Assembly (NCBI GenBank): GCA_948676835.1
Contig: CAPOZU010000006.1
Location: 1-64,000 of the forward strand
Source of the DNA: an uncultured Clostridia bacterium
Lineage (GTDB): Bacteria; Bacillota; Clostridia; TANB77; CAG-508
Length of the DNA: 64,000 nt
Direction of reading: 5' to 3'
The first letter of the stretch is position 1. Every line of letters begins with the position of its first letter. A program made the position numbers and the translations under genes. Below are positions 45,150 through 54,537 of this stretch, one piece after another. A model generated the notes under the pieces. That model had not been told where the DNA came from and ran no database searches. It worked only from the letters and a program-made list of their open reading frames with translations.

Positions 45150-45689
45150 TTAATTATGAGATATAATCGTCATATGTACACGGAGAGTTTGTTGCGTTCC
45201 ATAAGCAACAAGATATTGAAAATAATATAATTTTCCACTTGTAATACTAAAGTCATATAAATGAACAGGTTGACCATTTGCTGTACACTGAATTTCGGTT
45301 AACTTACTTCCAGTGTTATGGTCGTAGAGTCGCGCTGCTAATATTGTATTAACAGTACAACCATTTATATCAGTTGCAGACATAGTAACATTAAGTTTGC
45401 TTCCTTCATATGACCGACTTGCACCTCTATGAGAAGTAGTCATATTAAATGTTTGATCTACATCTGCATACAGCAAAGCAACTCCATTTTCATTTACTTT
45501 ATCTGGTGTGACTTTAAATTCATATGTGGTTTCTGTTGAGCCATCATTATTTTGAGATACATCAACAATGTTTCCTTTAATAATGTTGGCTTGATTTGAT
45601 GGTTCAGATGCAAAAGCAACTGTCCCAGTGGAAAAAGCGGCTAGTATTATTGCCATAATCAGTACATTAATGCGAGCTAATGTTTTCAT
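45150..45689 (-). CDS. secreted protein of unknown function (A)
   Basis: 179 residues with a classic signal peptide (ALARINVLIMAII type, cleavage near VAFAS, residue about 28). The mature protein is beta-rich, with two Cys that could form a disulfide (in INGCTVN and IQCTANG). Its mature N-terminus (SEPSNQANIIKGNIV, then TTYEFKV) resembles that of the secreted protein at 46860 (AEPQNEENVVKGEVI, then TTVEYQM). No family recognised. AGGAGG precedes the ATG. Located between ECF modules, so it may be a target of one of the sigma factors. Confidence 0.72.
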   Translation of the reverse strand: MKTLARINVLIMAIILAAFSTGTVAFASEPSNQANIIKGNIVDVSQNNDGSTETTYEFKVTPDKVNENGVALLYADVDQTFNMTTSHRGASRSYEGSKLNVTMSATDINGCTVNTILAARLYDHNTGSKLTEIQCTANGQPVHLYDFSITSGKLYYFQYLVAYGTQQTLRVHMTIISHN

Positions 45690-45949
45690 AGTGCAATCCT
45701 CCTAGTTGTTTTAATGTTTGAGCTAGTAAGTATAATATCATTTTCCACTTTTTTGCTGAATTTCTAGAAAGTATTCAAAATTAACAGCAAAATATTGTCC
45801 AAATGAACAATATAATCTATATTTTACCACAAAAATATAAAAGTATCAAAAAATAATAGAACATAGTAGAAAAAAATTTTTATTTTTTGCACCGTATTAG
45901 ACACAAACTAGTATTTACTATTTAAGGGAATAAAATAAAGGAGATTTTT

Positions 45950-46687
45950 TTGGATAATATATTAATAATTACTAAAAATTTGAAATATTGTAAAAACTTA
46001 ATAAACAGAATTCATAAAGATATTAAAAATGTGAAAGTTTGTTCTATTGCAAGTACAAATAAGGAAATTGTATATTCATTGTTAAATTATAATATTGATT
46101 TAATTTTAATAGATGCAGCTTATGAACATTATAAAGAAATGAAAATAAATAAATTAATAACTAAGAGAAAATTAAGAAAATCTATTATTTTAATTTCAGA
46201 TTGTGAAGTTAATGAAACAGATATAACCTCAAGCAAATATTTGTATGATTATGTTATTAAAAGTACAGATTTATCGTCTATTATACAGAAGATTAAACTC
46301 TTAATAAATACTAAAGAGAGTTTACATATATTTGACAGAGATAAAGCTCAAGAAGCACTACTTAGAGAAAAAATCCAAAATGAATTACTATATTTAGGAT
46401 ATAACCTTTCACATAAAGGAACAAAATACATGATTGATGCGATATATTTATTAACAACTTTAAGCAATTACTATGATAATAATTTAGAAAGAGATATTTA
46501 TCCAATTATTGGAAAAAAATACGGTAAGCCAGTAAATGCTATAAGAGGCTGTATAGGATTTGCAACTGAAGCTATGACATACGAGTGCGAAGAGAAAAGA
46601 TTGAAAGAATATTTGAATATGAAAGAATATGTGAAACCAGGAGGGAAAAATATTATAGAAGCAATTCTTGGTAAATTAGGTATATAA
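45950..46687 (+). CDS. Spo0A-like response regulator with atypical receiver
   Basis: 245 residues from TTG 45950 with AAGGAG upstream. The C-terminal 110 residues resemble the Spo0A effector domain: LGYNLSHKGTKYMIDAIYLL, YPIIGKKYGKPVNAIRGCIG and FATEAM. The N-terminal 120 residues have receiver-like order, with D55 in LILIDAAYEH as the phosphorylation candidate and K in YVIKSTDLSSII, but the N-terminal acidic metal-binding pair is missing (ILIITKNLKY). It is therefore probably not the main Spo0A but a relative that may act without ordinary phosphorylation. Expected to bind DNA; targets unknown. Confidence 0.78.
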   Translation: MDNILIITKNLKYCKNLINRIHKDIKNVKVCSIASTNKEIVYSLLNYNIDLILIDAAYEHYKEMKINKLITKRKLRKSIILISDCEVNETDITSSKYLYDYVIKSTDLSSIIQKIKLLINTKESLHIFDRDKAQEALLREKIQNELLYLGYNLSHKGTKYMIDAIYLLTTLSNYYDNNLERDIYPIIGKKYGKPVNAIRGCIGFATEAMTYECEEKRLKEYLNMKEYVKPGGKNIIEAILGKLGI

Positions 46688-46859
46688 AATTTATATTTTC
46701 TAGTACATCCTATTATTTTTATATATTTAATAGATTATGTGCTAATATATATGAGTATTGTGCAGAGGCATGATATAAAAATTCTATTGCATGATAATTT
46801 ATGCAGTGGGATTACATGTAGTGAGTTATACAAAACAACAATCAATAGGAGGATTTATC

Positions 46860-47438
46860 ATGATGAAAAAAACATTAACTCGGATTCAGGCCTTATTCTT
46901 GGCAATGCTTATGATGTTTGGCGCTTTCAGCACAACGGCTTTTGCGGCTGAACCTCAGAATGAGGAAAATGTTGTAAAGGGAGAAGTCATTAAGCAAGAA
47001 GTACTTCCTGATGGAAAGGTTGCCACAACGGTAGAATATCAGATGAATGTTTCTTCAGAAGATTCTATTCTTGAAATTCCTGCCGAAATAACAGCAATCC
47101 CCAGAATGTGGGATGAAACAGATCCTTTTTCATTTGAAAGTGGAGATCACTTTGGAAATTGGCGTACTTTTTATGACGGGAATTACTTAGCTTTTGAAGT
47201 AATAGCTACTGGAAAGAGTGGGTATAATAAAGATCAGGTTGTAAAAGTCACTTTAATTGATGAACTTAAAAATGAACTGGGAACAGCTTGGGGTCATACG
47301 ATAAACAAATCAGAAGATTCGAAAGCTGACTGGATTAGGTTTATCAGAGATACTAAATACAAGTGGCATTATACATCTGACGATGTTGACTCTTTTCATC
47401 CAGTTAAAGTTGTTATGAGATACTACACTTGGTATTAA
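46860..47438 (+). CDS. secreted protein of unknown function (B)
   Basis: 192 residues from ATG 46860, with AGGAGG seven bases upstream. Signal peptide with cleavage near TAFA|AEP (residue about 30). The mature part is acidic and aromatic-rich, with SGDHFGNWRTFYDGNYLAFE and a C-terminus VVMRYYTWY. Its first 35 mature residues resemble those of secreted protein A at 45150. Codon usage is less AT-rich than its neighbours. No family recognised; ends at its own terminator. Confidence 0.72.
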   Translation: MMKKTLTRIQALFLAMLMMFGAFSTTAFAAEPQNEENVVKGEVIKQEVLPDGKVATTVEYQMNVSSEDSILEIPAEITAIPRMWDETDPFSFESGDHFGNWRTFYDGNYLAFEVIATGKSGYNKDQVVKVTLIDELKNELGTAWGHTINKSEDSKADWIRFIRDTKYKWHYTSDDVDSFHPVKVVMRYYTWY

Positions 47439-47492
47439 AATTATTTATGTTGCAAAAATGATGATGCATTAACTTTTTAACTCACTACATGG

Positions 47493-47527
47493 ATATAGGC
47501 GGTCTTTTGACCGCCTATATTTTATTT
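47493..47527 (+). terminator. terminator of the secreted protein B gene
   Basis: A perfect 12-bp stem (ATATAGGCGGTC) with loop TTTT, followed by TTTATTT. Confidence 0.9.
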
Positions 47528-47572
47528 GAAATTACGAGTAGAGCACAAACTTACTTTAGCACATTTACGTTC

Positions 47573-48716
47573 TCATTTATTATGTATTAATTTTTCTAAT
47601 TTTAATATTATATCATTTCCATTATCTAAAGGAATAATAAGTTCCATTAAATCAGTGGAATCATAAGTACTTAAATCAAAATTATAATTACATTTTGCAT
47701 TATACCCACAATATTCATGTTCACCCATTCCTCTAAATTCTTTTCCACTTTTTGTTTTTATACAGGCATCTTTATTAATTGAAATATCTTCACCGTTTTT
47801 TGATATTATGCAAATCATAAGAAAATTCTACTTTACATCCTGTTTTAGTAACTATAATTTCCTTTGGAAAACAAAAATTATATTCATTATAATTTTTTAT
47901 GGTGTATGTATAATTTTCTCTATTATATGTTTTTTCCGATAAATCATAATTCAATGTCCAATTTCCATTTATTGTAAATAAGGTAGCATCTTTCATTATT
48001 TCTAGATAAGTTTTTGGAGAATTATAATATAATAAGTTCCTATCAATAAAATTTAATTCATCAAATTTTATATTTATAGATTTTGATTTTGGAAAGCCAT
48101 CAGAGCTTATTATATAAGAAAATGAATATGTATTTTCTTTTTTATCAACCCAGCCTATATCTGATGAAGTTTCATATGAAAAATTATTTATATCAACGTC
48201 TAAATTATTAAAAAAAGAATAATCAGTTTTTTTCATAATCATTTTGTATAAAATATTATTATTTTCATCATAAATTATAATATTTGGAATATGAATTCGA
48301 TGTATATTATTTTTAGAATATTCTGGTGGCAATTCAAATGATAATGAAATACATAATTTGTAATCATCCATTAAAACACTATCAATAAAAGCTTTTACAT
48401 TATTTGATTCAATAATTTTACTTGAATTAGTTTCTATAAAATTATTTTCAATAGCTGATATAATACCTTTATCATGACTTAAAAGTCCTTGGAAAACTTC
48501 GCTTATATCTTTTGCAAAACTAACTCCTGTTATTAAAATTAATAGACAACAACTTGTTGCTAATACAAGTCTTAAACTTTTAAAATTAGCTTTGTAAAAA
48601 GTTTTATTATCAGGAATTTGAGATAATGTTTCATTAATGATATTAATATATTTATTTGACATTTTAAAATTATTATTTTTAAACAATAATTTTAATTTCT
48701 TATCTAATTTGTCCAT
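47573..48716 (-). pseudogene. DUF4179-type putative anti-sigma gene, frameshifted (module 2)
   Basis: Starts ATG 48716, two bases after the stop of its ECF partner. The first frame (308 residues) has the cytosolic segment, a helix near residues 48-65 (LVLATSCCLLILITGVSFAK) and the DUF4179 start GIISAIENNFIE, but ends early at 47790. A second frame (47818-47573) continues with NGEDISINKDACIKTKSGKE and a beta-strand end like that of the intact module 3 protein. Removing one base from a run of six A (minus strand; plus-strand T 47796-47801) joins HNIK to NGEDIS and gives about 380 residues. Real mutation or homopolymer error; both remain open. Confidence 0.7.
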
Positions 48717-48718
48717 AT

Positions 48719-49228
48719 TTATAAACCCTCCTTTAAACTATTTTTTATTTTTTCTTTACCTCTTGAAATCTTACTACGTATAGTATTTTCATTAATATTC
48801 AAAATATTTGATATTTCTTTTGTACTATATTTTTCCTTATAATATAAAATAAATATTTCCTGTTCATCTTTATTTAGCTTGTTAATTAGATCTAAAAACT
48901 CAATGTTTGAACTACCAATATCTTCAGTGGATAATATTAATTCATCATTAATTTCAAGACAATTATTTTTATATTTTAAATAAATTTTGTTGCACTCATT
49001 TATTAGTATTTTTATAAGCCATGATTTAAATTTATAAGAATTTTTCAATGAATCTATATGACTATAAGCATTTAAAATTGTTTCTTGAATTGCATCACAA
49101 ACATCATCTTCATTATGTAACTTACATTTAGCAATATTATATAAATCATTTTGATAATAAATTATTAAATCATTAAATGCTTCTTTATCACCATTTTTTG
49201 CTTTTTTTACTAGTTTGATTGATATCAT
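48719..49228 (-). CDS. ECF-type RNA polymerase sigma factor (module 2)
   Basis: 169 residues. Region 2: DVCDAIQETILNAYSHIDSL and FKSWLIKILINECNKIY; region 4: LNKDEQEIFILYYKEKYSTK with the helix-turn-helix NINENTIRSKISRGKEKI. It resembles the module 3 sigma factor in length and in the N-terminal KKAKNGDKEAFNDLI block. GGAG precedes the ATG. Followed after two bases by its DUF4179 partner, which is frameshifted; if that break is real, this sigma factor may be unrestrained or the module inactive. Confidence 0.9.
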   Translation of the reverse strand: MISIKLVKKAKNGDKEAFNDLIIYYQNDLYNIAKCKLHNEDDVCDAIQETILNAYSHIDSLKNSYKFKSWLIKILINECNKIYLKYKNNCLEINDELILSTEDIGSSNIEFLDLINKLNKDEQEIFILYYKEKYSTKEISNILNINENTIRSKISRGKEKIKNSLKEGL

Positions 49229-49324
49229 ATTTTCTCCTTTAATTTAATTAATCTTATATAATAGATATTAAAAGTACAATATTTGTTGCATTAATTTTAA
49301 AAATTTTCTTTTTTCTCTATAATA

Positions 49325-49355
49325 AAAAAGGGAATAATTAATTATTCCCTTTTTT
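49325..49355. terminator. terminator of ECF module 3
   Basis: A palindrome AAAAGGGAATAATT / AATTATTCCCTTTT with T-runs on both strands, immediately after the stop of the minus-strand DUF4179 gene at 49357. It can act in both directions. Confidence 0.82.
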
Positions 49356-49356
49356 A

Positions 49357-50736
49357 CTATTTATTTTCTTTTTCCAATTCTATACGAACTGGCTGTCCAT
49401 CAAAATCAATAACAACTGTAATGTTATCAGTAGCATCAAATCTTGTCATTGAGAACCAACCATTAAAACAATATTTGTCTTTTATTGGCGATTCTGTACG
49501 ATTATGATTTTTGTAGTCAAATAAAAATTTTTCTCCTTTTGAATTTATTACATAACATCCTTCAGTGCGTTGTATCCACGGAGATCCCCAAACACAACCA
49601 TCAGTTCTTATTAAAGAAAATTGTCTATAATAATTTTCTGCTAGCTCAACAAACTCTTCTCCGTAAAAGTTTATATAGCTTTCTCGTGTGTAATCTCCTG
49701 AATAAACTTCTTCTTTACTTAAGAAAATTTCATCCATTCTGAATGGATATGCTGGTTTTTCTGCATTTGTTACTACTAGTCCTATTTCAAATCCTGTATT
49801 TGTAACTTTAGCTGTATACACATTAAAATTTTCATTTTCACATTTTGTAACTTTATAATATTCTTCTGTCGTATCATATAATTCTTCTGGTATGTCTATT
49901 TCCATAAACCAATTATCATCAGATTTCATATTAACTTCTATATTTTTGTTACTTTCTACTTTAGGTATCAAATTAAATTCTCCAAAAGATAAACAAAGTT
50001 TTTTAGGCTTAAGCGTTTCATCATATCTAAAATAAATTTCAACATTTGTTTTTATTAAATTAGAATCATTATTGTCTATATTATTTATTATACTATTTAT
50101 TATATCATTTGCTTCATTATTATTTGGATAAGATAAATTATTGACTGTAAAATAGTTTTCACATTTTTCAATTCCGCTAGGTGCTAGGGCAAGTATATGA
50201 TATTCATCATCTAAAACAAATATATCATTAAATTCAAAATGATGAGAATTTTCATAATCAATATTACCATCTACAGTATTTTTACCAATATTTGCATAAT
50301 TGTTTAGTTTGCTATCAAATTCAAAATATACTTCTATTCCTATTCTTCCATTTGCAATAACTGCATTTTCTAGTTTTGCCTTTGTGTGTATTGTATCAAT
50401 TATCTCACCAGTATTTTTGTTTGTAAGTAACATATCTTTTTCGATTAAAGGCATTTCTGATTTTGCTACATACCCATTTTCTACTGCTGTAGAAACTCCT
50501 TGACCTAGAGAACGGAATTTTTCTACAAAGATTTTCTCGATATCTTTGGCAAATACAACTCCTGTAATTAAAAATACAAAACAGCAAGCTGCTGCTAGAC
50601 TTAACTTATTTCTATAATATATTCTTTTTTGTGGTTCTAATGAGTTTATAGTTTCTTTTATTTTGGCTTTATAACTTTGTGGAGATTTTATATCTTGTGA
50701 AAGAGTGTTTTTTAGTATTTTATCGATATCATCCAT
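49357..50736 (-). CDS. DUF4179-type membrane protein, putative anti-sigma factor (module 3)
   Basis: 459 residues, the longest of the three. Cytosolic segment of about 45 residues, one helix (about 46-63, LAAACCFVFLITGVVFAK), then an extracytoplasmic part starting GQGVSTAVENGYVA. The region after residue 320 (FRMDEIFLSKEEVYSG onward) is extended relative to module 1 and includes Trp-rich segments (WGSPWIQRTEGCY). Its start overlaps the end of the sigma gene by eight bases. Likely binds that sigma factor and senses an envelope signal. Confidence 0.85.
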   Translation of the reverse strand: MDDIDKILKNTLSQDIKSPQSYKAKIKETINSLEPQKRIYYRNKLSLAAACCFVFLITGVVFAKDIEKIFVEKFRSLGQGVSTAVENGYVAKSEMPLIEKDMLLTNKNTGEIIDTIHTKAKLENAVIANGRIGIEVYFEFDSKLNNYANIGKNTVDGNIDYENSHHFEFNDIFVLDDEYHILALAPSGIEKCENYFTVNNLSYPNNNEANDIINSIINNIDNNDSNLIKTNVEIYFRYDETLKPKKLCLSFGEFNLIPKVESNKNIEVNMKSDDNWFMEIDIPEELYDTTEEYYKVTKCENENFNVYTAKVTNTGFEIGLVVTNAEKPAYPFRMDEIFLSKEEVYSGDYTRESYINFYGEEFVELAENYYRQFSLIRTDGCVWGSPWIQRTEGCYVINSKGEKFLFDYKNHNRTESPIKDKYCFNGWFSMTRFDATDNITVVIDFDGQPVRIELEKENK

Positions 50737-51256
50737 ATATACTATCCTCCTTTAATTCTTTTTCAATTTTTCTCTTAGCCCTTGATATTATGTTTCTTAT
50801 AGTACTATCATTAATATTTAAAATTTTTCCAATTACTTTTGTATTATATCCTTCTGAATAATATAAAAGTAATATTGTTCTTTCATCTTTGTTTAACACT
50901 TTCATTAAACTATCAAATTCTATATTTGAATTATTTTGGTATGAATCAGATATATAGTTTTTCTCTTCAATTAAATCAAAGGAAATAGTGTTATCTTTTT
51001 GTTTTTGTTTATAAATATAATTACATTGATTTATTAGTATTGTTATTAGCCAAGATTTTATTTTTGATGCGTTATATAACTTATGTATAGATTTATAAGC
51101 TGAAATAATAGTTTCTTGTATGGCATCTTCAATATCTTCAATTGAATTTAATCTCGTTCTAGCTACTTTATACAAAGTATTTTGATAATAATCTATAATT
51201 TGTTCAAAGGCGTGTTTATCACCTTTTTTTGCTTTTTTTATTAGTTCTTTAGTCAA
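50729..51256 (-). CDS. ECF-type RNA polymerase sigma factor (module 3)
   Basis: 175 residues. Region 2: DIEDAIQETIISAYKSIHKL and KSWLITILINQCNYIYK; region 4: LNKDERTILLLYYSEGYNTK with NINDSTIRNIISRAKRKI. GAAAGGAGG precedes the ATG. First gene of the module and overlapping its DUF4179 partner. Its 3' neighbour module 2 has the same gene order and strand, which suggests tandem duplication. Confidence 0.9.
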   Translation of the reverse strand: MTKELIKKAKKGDKHAFEQIIDYYQNTLYKVARTRLNSIEDIEDAIQETIISAYKSIHKLYNASKIKSWLITILINQCNYIYKQKQKDNTISFDLIEEKNYISDSYQNNSNIEFDSLMKVLNKDERTILLLYYSEGYNTKVIGKILNINDSTIRNIISRAKRKIEKELKEDSIYG

Positions 51257-51446
51257 ATTAACCTCCTTTCATATTAAAATAATAAGTACTTATATATTAT
51301 ATAGAGTATAAAAATTTCTAATCTGTCCTTGAAAATTAAAAGAATTTTATCAAGTAATTTTGGATTTTACTATACCGAAACCAAAATAACTTTACATCCT
51401 TTAATTTCTAAGTTATAATTAATGCAAATTGAAATGAGGTAAAAGT

Positions 51447-51928
51447 TTTGGAAGAAAAGTTTATGAAAGAAGCCTTAAAAGAGGCAAGAAAAGCTCTAGA
51501 AATAGAAGAAGTTCCAGTTGGTGCTGTAATAGTAAAGAATCGGAAAAATTATAGCTAGAGCACATAATACTAAAGAAACAAAAAAAGATGCTACAGATCA
51601 TGCAGAAATATTAGCAATAAAAAAAGCTTGCAAAAAGTTAGACTCTTGGAGGCTTTTAGATTGCGAAATGTATGTTACATTAGAGCCCTGTTCAATGTGT
51701 GCAGGAGCATTAATAAATGCTAGAATTAAGAAACTATATATAGGAACTGATGATAATAAAACAGGTGCATGTGGCTCTGTTTTAAATTTATTAGAAGATT
51801 ATAAATTTAATCATAAAATTCAGGTAGAGAAATATATATTAAAAGAAGAGTGTGAAGACGAGCTTAAAAAATTTTTTAAATTTTTAAGAGAACGTAATAA
51901 ATCAAGAAAAAATAATGATGAAGATTAG
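51447..51928 (+). pseudogene. tadA: tRNA adenosine deaminase, frameshifted as given
   Basis: Begins at TTG 51447 with ATGAGG upstream. The first frame reads KEALKEARKALEIEEVPVGA and then VIVKN before running into a stop at 51556-51558; the second frame supplies GKIIARAHNT and the rest. Leaving out the C at 51541 fuses them into a normal TadA of about 160 residues with the zinc site H in DHAEI (with catalytic Glu) and PCSMCAGA. TadA converts A34 to inosine in tRNA-Arg and is essential in most bacteria, so an error in the sequence is the likelier cause. Position before the SRP RNA and dnaX is the usual Clostridia order. Confidence 0.87.
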
Positions 51929-51985
51929 TATATGGTAAATAATAGGTAAATGAAACAAAATTATATTATGGAAGGAGAGATATAT

Positions 51986-52708
51986 ATGAAGCAATTTTTA
52001 AAAAAATTTTTATTCTTTTCACTTATAGTAATAGTTTTGTTAATTGTAGCATTTATTATTATTCAATATTATGCAGAAGGTGAGAAATCATTACCTTTTT
52101 CACTTACCAAAATACTTCTTGTAAGTACTGTTAATGGAGATATTACAGATGATCCAGAACATATATGGAATATAGATATCTCGCAAGTAAATGATGTTTA
52201 TATGTACATTGATAAAACTCAGGAGACAGAAGAAACAATTAAAGAAATTAAGTTAGAAAATTTTGTTGTAAACAAAACACCTGAAAAAGGAAATATTAAA
52301 TTATTAAGACCTACTGGAGAACTTTCAAATTTATATACTTATAGTGAGCAAGATTATTTAAATTCAGATATAACATACCAAGGTGGAGTTATAGATGATA
52401 TGAAATCCTTAGAAATAGCTAATAATGGAGGAATATTAGGATTCAGATTTTTGATTAATGACTTAGGAAAATATATATCAAATGAAAATGAAGAAATAAT
52501 CTATGATGGAAATTTATTAAAAAATTTAGGAATTAATTTAGAACAAATTCAATTTAGTGTAAGTTTTGATATTATTATAACTACAAGTGATGATATTGGA
52601 TATAAAGGCACTGTAAATATAGATATGCCAATAGATAGCATTATTGAAGAAGGATCTTCTCATAAAGAAATCACAGATTTTTCAAATGTAGTGTTTAAAA
52701 GAATTTAA
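51986..52708 (+). CDS. anchored extracytoplasmic protein, paralogue of the 40526 gene
   Basis: 240 residues from ATG 51986 (GAAGGAG upstream; an earlier in-frame ATG at 51950 precedes that site). One helix (about 7-28), then a secreted beta-rich domain. Shares KILLVSTVNGDITDDP and NIDISQVNDVYMYIDKTQET with the corresponding parts of the protein encoded at 40526, in the same relative positions; the C-terminal halves (NLGINLEQIQFSVSFDIIIT against SANVDLKQISPTISFTIHLT) also correspond. No known family. It separates tadA from the SRP RNA gene, where no gene usually lies, so it is probably an insertion. Confidence 0.72.
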   Translation: MKQFLKKFLFFSLIVIVLLIVAFIIIQYYAEGEKSLPFSLTKILLVSTVNGDITDDPEHIWNIDISQVNDVYMYIDKTQETEETIKEIKLENFVVNKTPEKGNIKLLRPTGELSNLYTYSEQDYLNSDITYQGGVIDDMKSLEIANNGGILGFRFLINDLGKYISNENEEIIYDGNLLKNLGINLEQIQFSVSFDIIITTSDDIGYKGTVNIDMPIDSIIEEGSSHKEITDFSNVVFKRI

Positions 52709-52781
52709 TTTATAAAATAAATATTAACAATTTTATATTGCAAAATAAGAGAATCCATTATATAATCTAATCGGAAATTTG

Positions 52782-52903
52782 AGTGGCTTTTCTTAAGGAA
52801 GGTATGCTTCAATAAAAAGCTATGAATCTCGTCAGGTTCGGAAGAAAGCAGCGATAAGTAGTGTATTTATGTGATTCGCATGCCTTCCTTAAGGAAAGTC
52901 ATT
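52782..52903 (+). ncRNA. ffs: signal recognition particle RNA (small bacterial type)
   Basis: The conserved domain IV hairpin is visible at about 52823-52858: GTCAGGTTCGGAAGAAAGCA with the GGAA-type tetraloop and the Ffh-binding internal loop. The ends pair over about 25 bases (52783-52807 with 52878-52902), giving a single long hairpin of about 120 bases. A TATAAT at 52761-52766 lies just upstream. It binds Ffh and targets nascent membrane proteins. Position directly ahead of dnaX agrees with many Firmicutes. Exact ends are estimates. Confidence 0.85.
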
Positions 52904-52919
52904 TTGTTTGGGAGGTAAT

Positions 52920-54518
52920 ATGTCATATACAGCGCTTTATAGAAATTTTAGACCATTAAAATTTTCAGATATGGTAGGACAAGAACATATAACTAAAACA
53001 TTAAAAAATCAAGTAATGTCTGGAAGAGTTGGTCATGCATATTTATTTACAGGTGGAAGAGGAACAGGAAAAACAACTTCTGCTAAAATAATGTCTAGAG
53101 TTGTAAATTGCCTAAATCCTCAGAATGGTGAACCATGTAACGAATGTGAAATTTGCAAAGAAATCTTAGATGGTTCTTTAACAGATGTTGTTGAAATGGA
53201 TGCTGCATCAAATAATAGTGTAGAAGATATTAGATCTATTAGAGATGAAGTTAATTTTCTTCCAACAAAAGCAAAATACAGAGTATATATAATAGATGAG
53301 GTTCATATGCTTTCAACAGGGGCATTTAATGCACTATTGAAAACATTAGAAGAGCCACCAGAACATGTAAAATTTATTTTGGCTACAACAGAGCCACAAA
53401 AGCTTCCAATGACAATACTTTCAAGATGCCAAAGATTTGATTTTAAGAAAATTCCAGAAGCAGATATAATCAAAAGATTAAAAATTATTTGCAGTGAGGC
53501 AAGTATTAAAATTGATGAAGAAGCTTTAAAAATAATTGCAGTTCTTTCAGAAGGACATATGAGAGATGCTATAAGTATTTTGGAAAGATGTAGTCAAGAG
53601 TCAGTAGAAAACATAACAATAGAGGAAGTTAAAGAATTAGTTGGGCTTCCAAGCTTAGAATACATAAATAAATTAGCTCGTGGAATATTAGAACATAATA
53701 CAATAGCTTCATTAGAAGCGGTTGATAATGTTATAGATGATGGAAAAGATTTATATAATTTCTTATGGGAAGTAATAAAATATTTTAAAGATATTTTAGT
53801 TTATAAATCTACAAATAATTTAAATTTATATTCACAGCAAGAAATTGCAGAAATAAAAAATTTAGCAGATATAACAGATGAAGAAAGATTATTAAATATT
53901 ATTTATCAATTATCAGATTTAGAAAATGATTTAAAATGGTCTTCTCAAAAAACAATTATGTTCCAAACTGGAGTTATTAAAGCTTGTATGGAAGAAACAT
54001 ATTCTAATACTGGTGGATCAGCTATAGAAAAAAGATTAACAGAACTTGAAAACAAGCTTGCAAATCTTAAATTTGGTCAAGATACAACAATTGGAATGAA
54101 GCAATTAGCAAAAGGAGAAGTTCCAGAAGTAGAAGTATATAAATTAGAAGATACTAAAGAAAAGAAAAATCCTACAAATATTAATAAGATGTCAGAGGCA
54201 TGGAAAAGAGTAATAGATGGATTAAAACGAAATGGAAAAATAAGATTATATACAGCTCTAATTAATACTAGAATAAATGAATTAAATGATTTGATTTGGG
54301 AAATTGAATTTCCAAATGGATTAACAGATTTTAATAGAAATATTTTAGAAAATGTTGAAAATAATAATGAACTAAGAAAAGAAATATACAAAATAACAGG
54401 AAAAGAAATCCATGTAAAATTTAAGGATGGAAAGAACATACAAAAATCTACTAGCGGTGGTGGAACACCTAAATCTCCAATAAGAGATTTAGGGATAGAT
54501 ATAAATATTATAGAATAA
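52920..54518 (+). CDS. dnaX: DNA polymerase III gamma/tau subunit
   Basis: 532 residues from ATG 52920, with GGGAGG upstream. Clamp-loader ATPase: Walker A GGRGTGKTTSAK, four-Cys zinc site in CLNPQNGEPCNECEICKE, Walker B with DEVHMLS, sensor 1 ATTEPQKLPMTILSRCQRF. Domains I-III end near residue 365; the C-terminal part is short for tau (about 165 residues) and ends with TPKSPIRDLGIDINIIE. Assembles with delta and delta-prime to load the sliding clamp. First gene of the dnaX-ybaB-recR group (19 bases to the next gene). Confidence 0.96.
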   Translation: MSYTALYRNFRPLKFSDMVGQEHITKTLKNQVMSGRVGHAYLFTGGRGTGKTTSAKIMSRVVNCLNPQNGEPCNECEICKEILDGSLTDVVEMDAASNNSVEDIRSIRDEVNFLPTKAKYRVYIIDEVHMLSTGAFNALLKTLEEPPEHVKFILATTEPQKLPMTILSRCQRFDFKKIPEADIIKRLKIICSEASIKIDEEALKIIAVLSEGHMRDAISILERCSQESVENITIEEVKELVGLPSLEYINKLARGILEHNTIASLEAVDNVIDDGKDLYNFLWEVIKYFKDILVYKSTNNLNLYSQQEIAEIKNLADITDEERLLNIIYQLSDLENDLKWSSQKTIMFQTGVIKACMEETYSNTGGSAIEKRLTELENKLANLKFGQDTTIGMKQLAKGEVPEVEVYKLEDTKEKKNPTNINKMSEAWKRVIDGLKRNGKIRLYTALINTRINELNDLIWEIEFPNGLTDFNRNILENVENNNELRKEIYKITGKEIHVKFKDGKNIQKSTSGGGTPKSPIRDLGIDINIIE

Positions 54519-54537
54519 AATATAGGAGGAATTTAAA

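Noticed and set aside
47790..47818. Programmed ribosomal frameshift in the DUF4179 gene
   Set aside because: The required shift is +1, not the -1 expected on the A-rich heptamer, and no stimulating structure is evident; a one-base length change of the A-run is simpler.
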